Counted from the first letter of the stretch, positions 15,813-25,729 are shown. The stretch: 64,000 nucleotides of DNA from an uncultured Ruminococcus sp. (GCA_900541505.1 UQKK01000017.1:5832-69831); one strand, 5' to 3'. The notes: generated by a model from the sequence alone, not told the origin. A program made the numbers and translations.

Positions 15813-16772
15813 CTATCGTTTTCCTTTGTCGTAAATCTCTCCCAGCGCTTTGGGCGCGCGGTTATATTTGGAGAAGAACATAAGCAGAAGCAGTGTCAGC
15901 AGATACGGAAGAATCATGACCAAATCTGAGTAGCTGCTTGGCTTCTCCAACACCTGTACAATCTGGTATCCCGCCGAACGCGCAAACCCGAACAGAAGAC
16001 ATGCTCCCAGTGTGGGAAGTATCTTCCAATTTCCGAAAATCAGCGCCGCGATAGCCAGATATCCATAGCCCACATAAATGCTCTCCGAAAACTTCGCGGA
16101 GATAGAGTAGGCAAAGCACATACCGCCGAGACCGGATAGTGCCCCTGACACCATAATCGCCACCGTGCGTATCTGTCCTACATTGCGTCCCGCCGCATCC
16201 ACCGCGTGAGGGTTATCGCCGCAGGCACGCAGATGCAGTCCGAATCTCGAACGATAGAGCATGAACCAGGCGATAAACGCCACCACGATAATGATAATTT
16301 CAAAAGGATATATATTTGTAAACACAGCGCCCAACACCGGGATATCAGAGAGTACCGGCACAGTAAATCTGACAGAAACCCCGAGCTGGAACTTGTCTGA
16401 GGGAGCGTTAAACACACTTTTGTTCACCTGTTTTGTCAAAAAAGCCGTCAATGCCATCGCCAGAATATTGATGACCACGCCGCTGATAACCTGATTTGCC
16501 TTGAATTTTACGCAGAGCAAAGCGTGAAGCAGCGCATATACCATTCCTCCCAACATCGCGAAAAGGAAAGACAGGTAGAATATCGCCTGCGAATTTGTCC
16601 CCTGATTGCCTGCCACCAAAACAACAAAGAGCGCTCCGAAGAAAGCGCCGACTCCCTGGAGCCCTTCAATCGCCAGGTTTGTAACACCGCTCCTCTCGCT
16701 GTAAATACCGCCGATTGCCATGGCAAACAACGGCAGAGCAAACGACAGACCATCTATGATGATTGTATTCAT
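15813..16772 (-). CDS. BMP-type ABC transporter permease, nucleoside family (second permease)
   Basis: 319 residues from ATG 16772, chosen for AGGAGGGACG upstream and an ATGA overlap with the preceding gene. BPD_transp_2 fold with about nine hydrophobic segments; GGIYSERSGVTNLAIEGLQGVGAFFGA, ACGDNPHAVDAAGRNVGQIR and SGALSGLGGMCF are family signatures. Relatives (NupQ/YufQ, PnrE) import nucleosides together with a BMP lipoprotein. It is the last gene of the four-gene importer. Confidence 0.93.
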   Translation of the reverse strand: MNTIIIDGLSFALPLFAMAIGGIYSERSGVTNLAIEGLQGVGAFFGALFVVLVAGNQGTNSQAIFYLSFLFAMLGGMVYALLHALLCVKFKANQVISGVVINILAMALTAFLTKQVNKSVFNAPSDKFQLGVSVRFTVPVLSDIPVLGAVFTNIYPFEIIIIVVAFIAWFMLYRSRFGLHLRACGDNPHAVDAAGRNVGQIRTVAIMVSGALSGLGGMCFAYSISAKFSESIYVGYGYLAIAALIFGNWKILPTLGACLLFGFARSAGYQIVQVLEKPSSYSDLVMILPYLLTLLLLMFFSKYNRAPKALGEIYDKGKR

Positions 16773-17899
16773 GCGCGTCCCTCCTCTCTGCCTTTCTCTT
16801 CCAGCTCTGTCTTCCATTTTTTCACTTCATAGCGGATGAAGGCGCCGCAGGCGCTGAACAGAAGAATCAGCCCTGTGATAACCGAAGCAATCTCCATCTC
16901 AATCCCCGATGCCGCGCTCATATAGCTGCTGCCCTTCGTCACTCCGGTAATCATGAAGGAGGAGAAAATGATGCCCACTGGGTTACTGTTTCCAAGAAGC
17001 GCCACCGCAATCGCATCGAATCCTGTGCTCGCAAGCACCTTTGGCTGGATAGAATCCAGGTATCCCAAATAGTAAGTCACGCCTGCCAAACCAGCCATAG
17101 CGCCGGAAAGCATCATGGAGGTTATCAGTGTCTTTCCCACATTGACTCCCGCATAACGCGCCGCGTTCCGGTTCGCGCCCACTGTTTTTATCTCATAGCC
17201 CATGCGGGTGCGGTCCAGCAAAAATTTCACGACAATCGCTGCGATGACTGCCAGAATGATGCACAATGGCAAATCCACCTTCAGATTTCCCATCGGCACC
17301 TTCATAAGCGTAAGCCTTGCCTCACTGCTTACTGCTTTGGATTGTCTGGATATCTGGTCCATATATTTTGTATTGATAAAAAAGCTCGTCAGATATTGTA
17401 TGATGTAGTTAATCATGATAGACGATACAACTTCATTGATATTGAATTTATATTTCAGAAATCCAATCAGTCCGCCTACCGCCATGCCTGCCGCAATCCC
17501 AATCAAAAGTACCAGTGGTTTAGCGATGGGCGCGGACATGGCAGAATAGCCCACTGTGACCGTCGCCACATAGCCTGCCGCCAGCATCTGACCGGACACA
17601 CCAATATTGAACAGTCCCGCCTTAAGCGCCACCGCTACCGCCAGAGAAGCGAACAGCATGGGCGTCATCATATTAAGGAAACTTGTAAAATCCGTGAGCA
17701 TCCCCTGGTACGCGGAGTATTCCGGCTTGGGGAGCAGACCGCTTCCCTGGAGGAGGTTCGTGTACGCTGTCAGCGGATATTTTCCCAGCAGCCCAATCAC
17801 GACCATACCCACGATGAGACTTAACAGGATAGAAAAAACCGGGATTGTGATAAATTGTGTCTTTTCATTTCCAAGAAGTTTTACAAATATCTTTTTCAT
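16769..17899 (-). CDS. BMP-type ABC transporter permease, nucleoside family (first permease)
   Basis: 376 residues, BPD_transp_2 family (NupP/YufP type). FNIGVSGQMLAAGYVATV, TVGANRNAARYAGVNVGKT and MLSGAMAGLAGVTYYLG are typical. It has ATGA overlaps with both the ATPase gene upstream and the second permease downstream, indicating a tightly coupled operon. It pairs with the second permease to make the nucleoside channel. Confidence 0.93.
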   Translation of the reverse strand: MKKIFVKLLGNEKTQFITIPVFSILLSLIVGMVVIGLLGKYPLTAYTNLLQGSGLLPKPEYSAYQGMLTDFTSFLNMMTPMLFASLAVAVALKAGLFNIGVSGQMLAAGYVATVTVGYSAMSAPIAKPLVLLIGIAAGMAVGGLIGFLKYKFNINEVVSSIMINYIIQYLTSFFINTKYMDQISRQSKAVSSEARLTLMKVPMGNLKVDLPLCIILAVIAAIVVKFLLDRTRMGYEIKTVGANRNAARYAGVNVGKTLITSMMLSGAMAGLAGVTYYLGYLDSIQPKVLASTGFDAIAVALLGNSNPVGIIFSSFMITGVTKGSSYMSAASGIEMEIASVITGLILLFSACGAFIRYEVKKWKTELEEKGREEGRA

Positions 17900-19434
17900 T
17901 TATCCTTCACCCCCATCATGAACTCTCCCACCTGTTCTGTCGTCAGTTCCTCCGCAGGCGCAATCTTTTCGATGGCGCCGTTATAGATGACGCCGATGGT
18001 GTCCGCGCAATTCATAATCTCGTCCAGTTCCAGGGAAATCAAAAGCACCGCTTTGCCCTGGTCCCGCTCGGCGATTATCTGCCTGTGGATATTTTCAATT
18101 GCGCCGATATCCAGCCCACGTGTAGGCTGTACAAAAATCATGAGGTCTGATTTCAATTCAATCTCACGCCCTATGATTGCTTTCTGCTGGTTTCCGCCGC
18201 TCATGGAACGCACCTGCGTCTCTGTTCCCTGTCCGCTGCGGATATCATATCTCTCAATCAGCTCTTCCCCATACTTTTGAAACGCCTCGCGGTTCAGCAC
18301 TCCTGAACTGCTGGAGAAGGGTTTTTGATAATAACTCTTAAGCGCCAGGTTATCCTTCAGAGAAAAGTCGAGTACCAATCCGTATTCCTGGCGGTCCTCA
18401 GGGATATAGGAAATTCCCGCCTCCGTCCTCTGCCGGATAGACATATCGGTGATATCTGCTCCGTTTAGAAATATTTTACCGGAGGAAGCCTTCACCAAAC
18501 CGGCAATGGCATCCGCCAGTTCCACCTGTCCGTTTCCGGAAACTCCCGCGACTGCGAAAATTTCTCCCTTATGCACCTCAAAAGATACATCTTTCACGAC
18601 CTCAAAATGGTCCTGATTTACTACGCTTAAGTTTTCTACTTTCAGCACGGTATCACCAAACTGGGGCTTTGACTTTTCCGTCTTAAAGGAGACCTCTCGC
18701 CCTACCATCAGTCTCGCCATCGTCTGGGTGGATGTGGACGCCACATCTCTCACATCGATGAGCTTTCCGCGGTTCAGTATTGCGCAGCGGTCTGCCACCT
18801 GCTTGATTTCCTCCAGCTTGTGTGTAATAAGGATAATCGTCTTCCCTCCGTCACGCAGATTGCGGATAATCTGAAGCAGGAACTCTATCTCCTGAGGCGT
18901 GAGTACCGCCGTGGGCTCGTCAAAAATCAGAATCTCCGCCTCTCTGTAGAGCATCTTCAGTATCTCCACCCTCTGCCGTATGGAGACATTGACTTTCTCA
19001 ATGACCTGAGTAGGGTCCACTTCCAGACCATATTCTTCCGATAGCTTACGTATCTGCTCATTGGCACTTTTGATATCCACCTGCGGAAAGACTCCGAACA
19101 GCTTTTTCACCGGCTCCATACCCATGATGATATTTTCTGCTATGGTATAATTTGACACAAGTTTAAAATGCTGATGCACCATTCCGATATTCAATTTTGT
19201 CGCATGATTCGGTGAAGTGATGTTCACCTTCTGCCCTTTCACGTAAATCTCGCCCTCGTCCGGCTCATACATACCAAAGAGCATACTCATCAAAGTCGAT
19301 TTTCCCGCGCCGTTCTCACCCAGGAGCGCATAAATCTCTCCTTTTTTAATCTCAATACTGACATCATCATTGGCGACAATGCCGGGAAACCGCTTCGTGA
19401 TATGCCGCATCTCTACAATATATTCTTCTGACAT
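17896..19434 (-). CDS. BMP-type ABC transporter ATP-binding protein (tandem ABC domains)
   Basis: 512 residues from ATG 19434, chosen because AGGAGAGG precedes it; the frame opens further to 19497 without a ribosome site. The first ABC domain has Walker A GENGAGKST, signature NVSIRQRVEI and Walker B ILIFDEPTAVL. The second has a degenerate Walker A (GVSGNGQVEL), signature MSGGNQQKAIIGRE and DLMIFVQPTRGLD. This asymmetric tandem is usual for NupO/YufO and sugar CUT2 ATPases. It energises nucleoside-type import. Confidence 0.94.
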   Translation of the reverse strand: MSEEYIVEMRHITKRFPGIVANDDVSIEIKKGEIYALLGENGAGKSTLMSMLFGMYEPDEGEIYVKGQKVNITSPNHATKLNIGMVHQHFKLVSNYTIAENIIMGMEPVKKLFGVFPQVDIKSANEQIRKLSEEYGLEVDPTQVIEKVNVSIRQRVEILKMLYREAEILIFDEPTAVLTPQEIEFLLQIIRNLRDGGKTIILITHKLEEIKQVADRCAILNRGKLIDVRDVASTSTQTMARLMVGREVSFKTEKSKPQFGDTVLKVENLSVVNQDHFEVVKDVSFEVHKGEIFAVAGVSGNGQVELADAIAGLVKASSGKIFLNGADITDMSIRQRTEAGISYIPEDRQEYGLVLDFSLKDNLALKSYYQKPFSSSSGVLNREAFQKYGEELIERYDIRSGQGTETQVRSMSGGNQQKAIIGREIELKSDLMIFVQPTRGLDIGAIENIHRQIIAERDQGKAVLLISLELDEIMNCADTIGVIYNGAIEKIAPAEELTTEQVGEFMMGVKDK

Positions 19435-19476
19435 TGACCTCTCCTGTTCTTCTTCATCCCTTTCTTGCTGTATTGC

Positions 19477-19517
19477 AAAAAAGATGGGCAGACTCACCTC
19501 ATCAGTGGACTGCCCAT
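19477..19517 (-). terminator. Intra-operon terminator/attenuator between the BMP lipoprotein and its ATPase
   Basis: Minus strand ATGGGCAG / CTGCCCAT stem with a long loop, followed by CTTTTTT. It lies 16 nt after the BMP stop and before the ATPase start. Partial termination here would give more binding protein than membrane complex. Confidence 0.8.
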
Positions 19518-19532
19518 TTCTCTCCTCTTGTA

Positions 19533-20711
19533 TCAGTCATTCAGTCCGGGGAAATCTTCCGGAGTACTGTCTAATGCACTCGATGCAGGAACGATACTTC
19601 CATCTTTGACAAGTGCAAAAACTTCATCCAATTTTGCAATTGTATCTGCAGAAAGCTGCTGTCTGCCATCCTCTTTCACATAGCCTGTGGAATCGGTATC
19701 CGCCTTCAGGATTACATTCTCTCCCTTGAAAGAACCGTCAGCTATCGCGTTGAGCTGTCTCTCCACATTGATGCTCATGCATTTCAGCGCAGATGTCAGG
19801 ATGATATTGGAGTCGCCGTTTGCTCCGTCATCGTACTGGTCAACATCACATCCGATGACTTTTACATTTCCGGCTTCCTTAGCTGCTGTAAACACACCGT
19901 TTCCGGAAGCTCCGGCTGCCACAAAGATAATATCACATCCCTCTTTGATAAGAGATTCACCGATAACTTTTCCGGTTGCCTCATCTGAGAAGTTTCCGCT
20001 GTAGTTTCCGCCGATGTTCTCATCGTTATAAACTCCTGCGTAGGATTTGAGCTCTACACATTCTGCGCTGGTACCGAACTTGCTGTTCGCGTAGTTTACG
20101 CCTGACTCAAAACCAAACTGATAGTTTACATTGGACGGGAAAGGCTGTCCGTTCATAACCGCAACCTTATTTGTCTGTGTCTCAAGAGCCGCCGCGATTC
20201 CTGCAAAGAATCCGCTCTCCTGCTCCGCGAACTGCATCGCGTAAACGTTGTCCAATTCAACCTCCGCACCTTCCGCGTCTGTCGGGAAGCTGTCAACAAG
20301 AATGAAATCCACATCCGGGTTATCCTGCGCTACTGTTCCGATTCCTGCGCACTGGAATCCCAGGCATACCACAACATCATAGCTTCCGGCAATTTCCGTA
20401 ATCTTTTCTACTACAGTCGCCGGAACTCCTGTCTCCTCACGGATGGTCGTTACCTTTGCATCCGGATGTTCGTCAATGTAAGCCAGTACACCGTTGTAGT
20501 TGTCTTCATTGAAAGAACCGTCATCCACTCCGTTGGGGCTGGATACAATCGCAATATTCAGCGCATCGCCCGCTCCTTCGTCTTTGCCTTCCGCCTCTGA
20601 AGACGTGCTGCCGCTCTTTGCGTCACCCTCCGCGTTGCTTCCGCAGCCAACCGCAAGAGAGACTGTCATAGCCACACAAAGAATCGCTGCCAATACTTTC
20701 TTTTTCATCAT
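19533..20711 (-). CDS. BMP family ABC substrate-binding lipoprotein (PnrA-like)
   Basis: 392 residues with a lipobox (SLAVGC near 19-24) and the Bmp/Med fold: NIAIVSSPNGVDDGSFNEDNYNG, VVCLGFQCAGIGTVAQDNPDVDFILVD, ESGFFAGIAAAL, and DIIFVAAGASGNGVFTAAKEAG. Characterised relatives (PnrA, NupN) bind purine or other nucleosides. It is the first gene of the importer, after AAAGGAGGAG. The neighbouring mtnA and guanine deaminase genes support purine nucleoside or deoxy/thio-nucleoside uptake, though this is inference. Confidence 0.93.
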   Translation of the reverse strand: MMKKKVLAAILCVAMTVSLAVGCGSNAEGDAKSGSTSSEAEGKDEGAGDALNIAIVSSPNGVDDGSFNEDNYNGVLAYIDEHPDAKVTTIREETGVPATVVEKITEIAGSYDVVVCLGFQCAGIGTVAQDNPDVDFILVDSFPTDAEGAEVELDNVYAMQFAEQESGFFAGIAAALETQTNKVAVMNGQPFPSNVNYQFGFESGVNYANSKFGTSAECVELKSYAGVYNDENIGGNYSGNFSDEATGKVIGESLIKEGCDIIFVAAGASGNGVFTAAKEAGNVKVIGCDVDQYDDGANGDSNIILTSALKCMSINVERQLNAIADGSFKGENVILKADTDSTGYVKEDGRQQLSADTIAKLDEVFALVKDGSIVPASSALDSTPEDFPGLND

Positions 20712-20775
20712 ATCACTCCTCCTTTTATATTTTAATAAGTTTGACTAATATATAGCCAATCACTTATTATTCTCG

Positions 20776-20804
20776 ATTATAACACCTGTCTTCCTATCTT
20801 GCAA
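20776..20804 (-). promoter_or_regulatory. Sigma-A promoter of the BMP importer operon
   Basis: Minus-strand -35 TTGCAA (20799-20804), 17-bp spacer, -10 TATAAT (20776-20781). The -35 lies inside the last codons of mtnA. Confidence 0.8.
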
Positions 20805-21885
20805 CGCCGCTTTCTCTTTTTTGAAATATTTCTTTCAAACTCTGCTCATACGGCGCTCTTGCGATGCCGTATTCTGTGACAATACCGGAAATAAGCGTGT
20901 GGTCCGTGACATCAAATGCCGGATTATAACATTTCACATCCTCCAGCGCCATGGGCTCTGTGTAGAACTTCTTCTTAATCTCATCCGGGTCTCTCAACTC
21001 AATGCAGATATCGTCGCCGGTCGGGCAGTTCATGTCAATCGTGGAAGTAGGTCCCAGCACATAGAAAGGAATCCCATAATGCTTCGCCAGGATTGCCACG
21101 CCGCTGGTTCCTATCTTATTCGCCGCATCGCCGTTGGCGGCAATGCGGTCACAGCCTACGAAACACGCCTGCACCCAGCCGTTTTTCATGACAATGCTCG
21201 CCATATTGTCGCAGATGAGGGTAACATCAATGCCTCCCTTCTGCAGTTCATAGGCGGTCAGCCTCGCCCCCTGCAGAAGCGGTCTTGTCTCGTCCGCAAA
21301 CACATGGAACTCCATCCCCTTCTCTTTGCCGAGGAACAGCGGTCCCAGCGCCGTGCCGTATCGCGAAGTGGCAAGAGGTCCGGCATTGCAGTGGGTGAGA
21401 ACGCCATCGCCGTCTTTTAAGAGACTTAAACCGTACTCGGAAATGGCTCTGCACATCTGCATATCCTCTTCCTGAATCAGCCTGCTCTCCTTAAGCAGCA
21501 ATGATTTAATCTCCGCCACGCTCTTCTCTTTATTGCCCAGCACCACCTGCTCCATTCTGTTCAACGCCCAGCTTAAATTCACCGCCGTGGGTCTGGAGGA
21601 ATCCAGGTATTCTTTATCTGCCTTAAACTGCTCATAAAATTGGTCGAAATCCTCCGTCTCAATCTGGGCGGCCAGCACATAAATCCCGTACGCCGCGCAG
21701 ATGCCAATCGCCGGCGCTCCTCTGACTTTTAATTCAAAAATTGCCTCATACAACTCTTTTGCTGTACTCAGCGTCAGATACTCTGTAATATTCGGCAGTT
21801 TGGTCTGGTCTATAATGATGACACTCTTTTCATCCTCTCCCAGTCTCACATTATCAATATGCGTCACTTTTTTTAATTCATCCAT
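20794..21885 (-). CDS. mtnA: S-methyl-5-thioribose-1-phosphate isomerase
   Basis: 363-residue eIF2B-alpha-like isomerase converting methylthioribose-1-P (or 5-deoxyribose-1-P) to the ribulose form. Motifs: [37 protein letters not shown] with catalytic Cys, [18 protein letters not shown], and [18 protein letters not shown] with catalytic Asp. Usual length. It sits between a zinc dehydrogenase and the BMP nucleoside importer, consistent with salvage of methylthioadenosine or 5'-deoxyadenosine. No mtnK, mtnP or class II aldolase is present nearby. Confidence 0.92.
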   Translation of the reverse strand: MDELKKVTHIDNVRLGEDEKSVIIIDQTKLPNITEYLTLSTAKELYEAIFELKVRGAPAIGICAAYGIYVLAAQIETEDFDQFYEQFKADKEYLDSSRPTAVNLSWALNRMEQVVLGNKEKSVAEIKSLLLKESRLIQEEDMQMCRAISEYGLSLLKDGDGVLTHCNAGPLATSRYGTALGPLFLGKEKGMEFHVFADETRPLLQGARLTAYELQKGGIDVTLICDNMASIVMKNGWVQACFVGCDRIAANGDAANKIGTSGVAILAKHYGIPFYVLGPTSTIDMNCPTGDDICIELRDPDEIKKKFYTEPMALEDVKCYNPAFDVTDHTLISGIVTEYGIARAPYEQSLKEIFQKRESGVAR

Positions 21886-21998
21886 AGCTGTCTTCCTTTC
21901 CTGTTATAGTCTTCCCATTTTTACATCAGTCCATGTCCGTATAACAGTCCATCGGTCAAATCCATCCATGTACATTGTCCGGTGTCACTGTCCGCTTT

Positions 21999-22931
21999 TT
22001 AATAAGAAAGCCGGAACCCCGCTTTAAATCCCCGGTAAGAAAACGCGCTCTCGTAATCTGCCAGGTCAAACAGTTCTATCTGCGGCAGCGCAATCCTCTT
22101 CTGCGCCAGCATTTTAAGAGCCGGTTCAAAAGGACCGCAGCGGCTTCCTTTTATGGTAATCTCGTTGACGACAAAATAACTCATGTCCACATTCGCCGTC
22201 CCCGCGTAGGTACTCTTCACAATAATGGTCCCCTGCCTGCGGATGAGACGCCTCGCCAGCTCCAACCCTTCAGGAGAACCTGTCGCATCCACGATAATCT
22301 CATACGTATCGTCCGCCTGTGTCGTAACTTTTGCAAATCCCGCAAATTTTTCCAGCTTCTCCGGGTGCCTTCCGATTACCGTCAAATCCGTTCCCGTCAG
22401 GTTCAAAACCTGCGCAATCATCAGACTCAGACGTCCATCACCCAAAAGTGCCACATTCGTGTCCGGTCTGATATGAACCTGGCTCGTAATCTCGAATGCC
22501 GCAGCAAGAGGCTCTGTGAAGATAGCCACTTCTGTCTCCAGTTCCTCCGGTACCTCATGAATGAAATGGGTCTTTAATGTCATATACTCCGCAAAGCAGC
22601 CGTCTTTCCCCTCCATCCCGATAACTCTGCGGTCCGGACAGTGCTTTTCCCTGCCGCTCTTACAGTAGAGACAGTGCCCGCATCCCGCGTTCAGCTCTCC
22701 TACCACCCGCTTCCCTATCAGTTCGGGCTTGTCCGACTCCTCCACAACGCCGACAAACTCATGTCCCATCACTCCGGTAAATCCCGGCTTATACCCCTTT
22801 CGTATCTCCCGGTCCGTACTGCACACCGCCGCCATGAGAATCCGAATCAGTGACTCATCCTTTTCCCGTACCGGCTTCGGATAATCCTCTCTGTAAACAA
22901 TCCGTGTCCCGTCATAATATAATGCCTTCAT
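21999..22931 (-). CDS. Zinc-dependent medium-chain alcohol dehydrogenase
   Basis: 310 residues. Catalytic zinc motif GHEFVGVVEE with an upstream Cys (MAAVCSTDRE). Four-Cys structural zinc loop NAGCGHCLYCKSGREKHCPDR. The Rossmann part has ALLGDGRLSLMIAQVL instead of the usual GxGxxG, and it is some 30 residues shorter than classic MDR enzymes. It oxidises or reduces an alcohol/polyol with NAD(P). Minus strand, 113 nt upstream of mtnA. Substrate not identifiable. Confidence 0.9.
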   Translation of the reverse strand: MKALYYDGTRIVYREDYPKPVREKDESLIRILMAAVCSTDREIRKGYKPGFTGVMGHEFVGVVEESDKPELIGKRVVGELNAGCGHCLYCKSGREKHCPDRRVIGMEGKDGCFAEYMTLKTHFIHEVPEELETEVAIFTEPLAAAFEITSQVHIRPDTNVALLGDGRLSLMIAQVLNLTGTDLTVIGRHPEKLEKFAGFAKVTTQADDTYEIIVDATGSPEGLELARRLIRRQGTIIVKSTYAGTANVDMSYFVVNEITIKGSRCGPFEPALKMLAQKRIALPQIELFDLADYESAFSYRGFKAGFRLSY

Positions 22932-23470
22932 TGTTCCACTCCTATATCCGCTGTTTTATCCTGCATTGCATCTGTGGGATTATTATACCATGGTCTTGGT
23001 AAAATTTGAAAGAATTTTAGCAAATAATGTACCGTAAATCTTAAAAGATGTGTATACAGACACCGCTCAGGAGTAAAACGCACCCTTTAAGCCCCTTTTT
23101 CACGCGGTTTTATGATTCGTCTTCATATTTTTTTATAGATTTGTTCATAATCCATTCAAAACTTCATCACAATTTAAACACAACTAAATTATATACTATA
23201 ATTGTTCTTAAGAAAGAACACTTTTTCATAAACTTTTTCCCCCTTTGAGTCACAGCAAATGTGACTCTTTCCTTTTATATAGAAAGGCGTGCATTTCCCG
23301 GAGGGCTTTTATCCTATAAGAACGTCCTCTGGAGTGTCCTGTAAGAAAAAAGACACTGTATCTACAAGGGTATGTTCCTTGCAATACAGTGTCTTTTTGA
23401 TTCTCATTCACTTAGAGCCTGTGCTCTTTCGCCTCTTCCCACCGAAGCGCAAACGCTCTCCTTTTTCGGA
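22932..23470. other. 539-bp intergenic region with inverted repeats, no recognised gene
   Basis: AT-rich. It holds TGTTCTT-AAGA-AAGAACA (7-bp perfect arms, about 23205-23222) after a plus-strand TATAAT. A perfect GAGTCACA-GCAAA-TGTGACTC hairpin (about 23247-23267) is followed by TTTCCTTTT, and the bidirectional terminator lies at 23346-23398. Upstream signals for the dehydrogenase gene must lie near 22940-23040. No convincing ORF with a ribosome site; a short plus-strand RNA is possible. Confidence 0.5.
23346..23398. terminator. Bidirectional terminator after meso-DAP dehydrogenase
   Basis: AGACACTGTAT / ATACAGTGTCT stem with T-rich tracts on both sides (TTTTTGA on plus, TTTTTTCT on minus). 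It ends the minus-strand ddh transcript and would stop any plus-strand RNA from the intergenic region. Confidence 0.9.
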
Positions 23471-24457
23471 TTACAGCATGTGCGCTCTTAATTCTTCTCC
23501 GCTCTTTTCACTTAAGTAAGCCGGAGCGATGTCAAAGACGGTCTTGCACCCTGCCTGTCCTTCTTTGGAAAGCTTGTACGCTGCTCTTGCGTAAGCTGCG
23601 AGTACAGAAGCTGTAAATTCCGGGTTGGACTCCAGCTTTAAGCTGTACTCGATAAGGTGGCTGTGTTCCTCGTTCCAGCCGGTCTTACCGCTGCGCAGTA
23701 CAAATCCGCCGTGCGGGATTCCGCTGTGGTTCTTCTTTAATTCCTCTTCGCTGATGAAATTCACAGTAGTATCATAGTCAGAGAAATAATTCGGCATATT
23801 CTTAATCTCTTCTTCTACCTTCTTCGCATCCGCGCCTTCTTCCAGCACAACAAAGCACTCTCTCGTGTGCTTCTGGCGTGTGGTCAGCTCCGGATTCTCC
23901 CCGTTTCTGACTGCCTGCAGAGCCGCGTCCACAGGTACCGTATACTGTTTCGCGTCCTTTACACCCTCTACACGGCGCACTGCATCAGAGTGCCCCTGGC
24001 TGACGCCTTTACCCCAGAATGTGTAATCCTTGCCCTGCGGAAGAATTGCATTGGCGTACATTCTGTTAAGGGAGAACATTCCCGGGTCCCAGCCCACGGA
24101 AATAATGCCTACTTTGCCGCCTTCTTTTGCAGCCGCATCCACATTCGCAAAATGCTCCGGAATTCTCGCATGCGTATCAAAGCTGTCCACTACATTGAAC
24201 ATCTTCGCATAGACCGGGGTCTGCTTGGGAAGGTCTGTAGCGCTTCCCCCGCAGAGAATCATGACATCAATTTTGTCCTTCCAGTCTCCTGCCTCATCGA
24301 TTCTGCACACCGGCACATTCTCTGTCAAAATCTTTACATCTTCGGGATTTCTGCGGGTAAATACCGCCGCAAGTTCCATGTCAGGATTCTGCTTTACCGC
24401 GCACTCTACACCGCGTCCGAGATTTCCATATCCTAAAATACCAATTTTTATACTCAT
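23471..24457 (-). CDS. ddh: meso-Diaminopimelate dehydrogenase
   Basis: 328 residues. It converts tetrahydrodipicolinate plus ammonia to meso-DAP with NADPH, a one-step lysine/peptidoglycan route. N-terminal Rossmann motif GILGYGNLGRGVE, then VFTRR (NADPH selectivity). The substrate-binding segments CGGSATDLP, WDPGMFSLNRMYA and GKGVSQGHSDAVRRVEGVKDAKQYTVP are family hallmarks. Normal length. Single-gene unit with its own promoter and terminator. Confidence 0.95.
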   Translation of the reverse strand: MSIKIGILGYGNLGRGVECAVKQNPDMELAAVFTRRNPEDVKILTENVPVCRIDEAGDWKDKIDVMILCGGSATDLPKQTPVYAKMFNVVDSFDTHARIPEHFANVDAAAKEGGKVGIISVGWDPGMFSLNRMYANAILPQGKDYTFWGKGVSQGHSDAVRRVEGVKDAKQYTVPVDAALQAVRNGENPELTTRQKHTRECFVVLEEGADAKKVEEEIKNMPNYFSDYDTTVNFISEEELKKNHSGIPHGGFVLRSGKTGWNEEHSHLIEYSLKLESNPEFTASVLAAYARAAYKLSKEGQAGCKTVFDIAPAYLSEKSGEELRAHML

Positions 24458-24496
24458 AATATCCAGTCTCCCTTCTTCCTATGTAATCCGGCTTTT

Positions 24497-24525
24497 ATTA
24501 TACGAGCCCTGTACACATTTTTCAA
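24497..24525 (-). promoter_or_regulatory. Sigma-A promoter of ddh
   Basis: Minus-strand -35 TTGAAA (24520-24525), 17-bp spacer, -10 TATAAT (24497-24502), 40 bp ahead of the ddh start. Confidence 0.82.
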
Positions 24526-24542
24526 GAATTTTCTCCGCACTC

Positions 24543-25076
24543 CTAACGCAGCAGTCTGCCGCGCATTTTATTCCATATATGCCCCTGCACATACTCATAT
24601 GCCCTGTCATAAATCCACAGCGCTATCTGTCCCGTGAAAGCAACGCCGAGAAGAGCTGCATCGGGAATCGCCTGCGCAAACAACATCTCCCGGAAAATCC
24701 AGAGAAGCGGAAGATACATCACATTAAAAATGACATATTTCGACACCCAGAACACGGCGTGCCTTTTCCCCATCTGCGGACGTCTCTCAAGCAGCCGCCA
24801 TACAGCCTCTACCGCCAGGATATAAAATCCCATCGCCGCAAACGAAATCACGTAGAATTTATTCGACGTCACTAAAAAGCCCAGAAGCACATCCGCCAGA
24901 TAAAAGGCTGCCCCTGTCCGCATGCCAAACTCCCGTATAATGATTCCCACAAAATAGGATGCCGCTGCCAGCAAAAACAGTGTATTTGTCTCGATGACGC
25001 TTCCCAGCGCCATGCAGACGACAGATAAGGCGAGCAGAAGCCCGCCGAATGCGATTGATTTCGCTCTTACATGCAT
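24543..25076 (-). CDS. Uncharacterised multipass membrane protein, third gene of the DUF5685/J-domain operon
   Basis: 177 residues with about six hydrophobic helices ([96 protein letters not shown]). It ends in a basic RGRLLR tail. ATG 25076 is chosen for AGGAGACC upstream; it overlaps the J-domain gene by 10 nt, implying coupling. I do not recognise a function. The tight linkage suggests the J-domain protein serves or recruits this membrane component. Confidence 0.75.
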   Translation of the reverse strand: MHVRAKSIAFGGLLLALSVVCMALGSVIETNTLFLLAAASYFVGIIIREFGMRTGAAFYLADVLLGFLVTSNKFYVISFAAMGFYILAVEAVWRLLERRPQMGKRHAVFWVSKYVIFNVMYLPLLWIFREMLFAQAIPDAALLGVAFTGQIALWIYDRAYEYVQGHIWNKMRGRLLR

Positions 25077-25729
25077 GAGCAAAGGTCTCCTCCCATACAT
25101 TCACACAATGTATCCGCACACCACAAATCGCAGCACAGATTTCCTGTCCCGCAGGAAGAACCGCCTGCGCCGTATCCGCCTCCAAAGGGGCTGTTCTGAT
25201 ATCTGCGGCTGCTGAAATCCAACTGGTTCAAAAGCTGCCGGTACTGCAGGTTGTTAGGCTCCATATTCACCGCCTGGGCTGCGTGCTCTCTCGCCACCAG
25301 GTTATTGCCGAGTCCTGCATTGGCATAAGCGCTGACATAATACCACATCGCCGTCCGGTTCTGTATCTGGTCCAGCACATTGAGCGCCTCCCGATACTGA
25401 CGGCTGTTCACATAATTGACTGCCGCCTGCATCTGCGGGTCCTGCTGTGCCTGGCTGTAACCGCCGCCATAGCCGTAAGAATAGCTGCCGGAGTTTGAGC
25501 CGCTGTAGCTGCTGCCGCCCGCATAACCGCCACCGCCGGAGCGCTCCTTCATGATAGCATCGTAAGCTTCCTGCACTTCTTTGAACTTCTCCTCCGCTAA
25601 GTCCGCCAGAGGATTGTTCACATTGGCATCCGGATGGTATTTCCTTGTCAGGTCGCGGTATGCCCTCTTTATCTCATCATCCGATGCATTGGGGGATACC
25701 CCCAGCACATCATATGGATTCTTTGTCAT
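25067..25729 (-). CDS. J-domain (DnaJ-like) protein with Cys-rich tail
   Basis: 220 residues. The J domain (about 1-65) carries the HPD tripeptide ([12 protein letters not shown]) that activates Hsp70. A Gly/Ser/Tyr-rich linker of about 35 residues follows, then a TPR-like helical region ([40 protein letters not shown]). The tail has eight cysteines ([20 protein letters not shown], then CSC). It lacks the zinc domain and C-terminal domains of true DnaJ, so it is a specialised co-chaperone. It overlaps the DUF5685 gene by 20 nt and the membrane-protein gene by 10 nt. Confidence 0.9.
   Translation of the reverse strand: MTKNPYDVLGVSPNASDDEIKRAYRDLTRKYHPDANVNNPLADLAEEKFKEVQEAYDAIMKERSGGGGYAGGSSYSGSNSGSYSYGYGGGYSQAQQDPQMQAAVNYVNSRQYREALNVLDQIQNRTAMWYYVSAYANAGLGNNLVAREHAAQAVNMEPNNLQYRQLLNQLDFSSRRYQNSPFGGGYGAGGSSCGTGNLCCDLWCADTLCECMGGDLCSCM

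Noticed and set aside
15813..17824. Long plus-strand frame (353 codons) across the BMP permeases
   Set aside because: It is antisense to two coupled, clearly conserved permease genes; His/Arg-rich composition is typical of a shadow frame.
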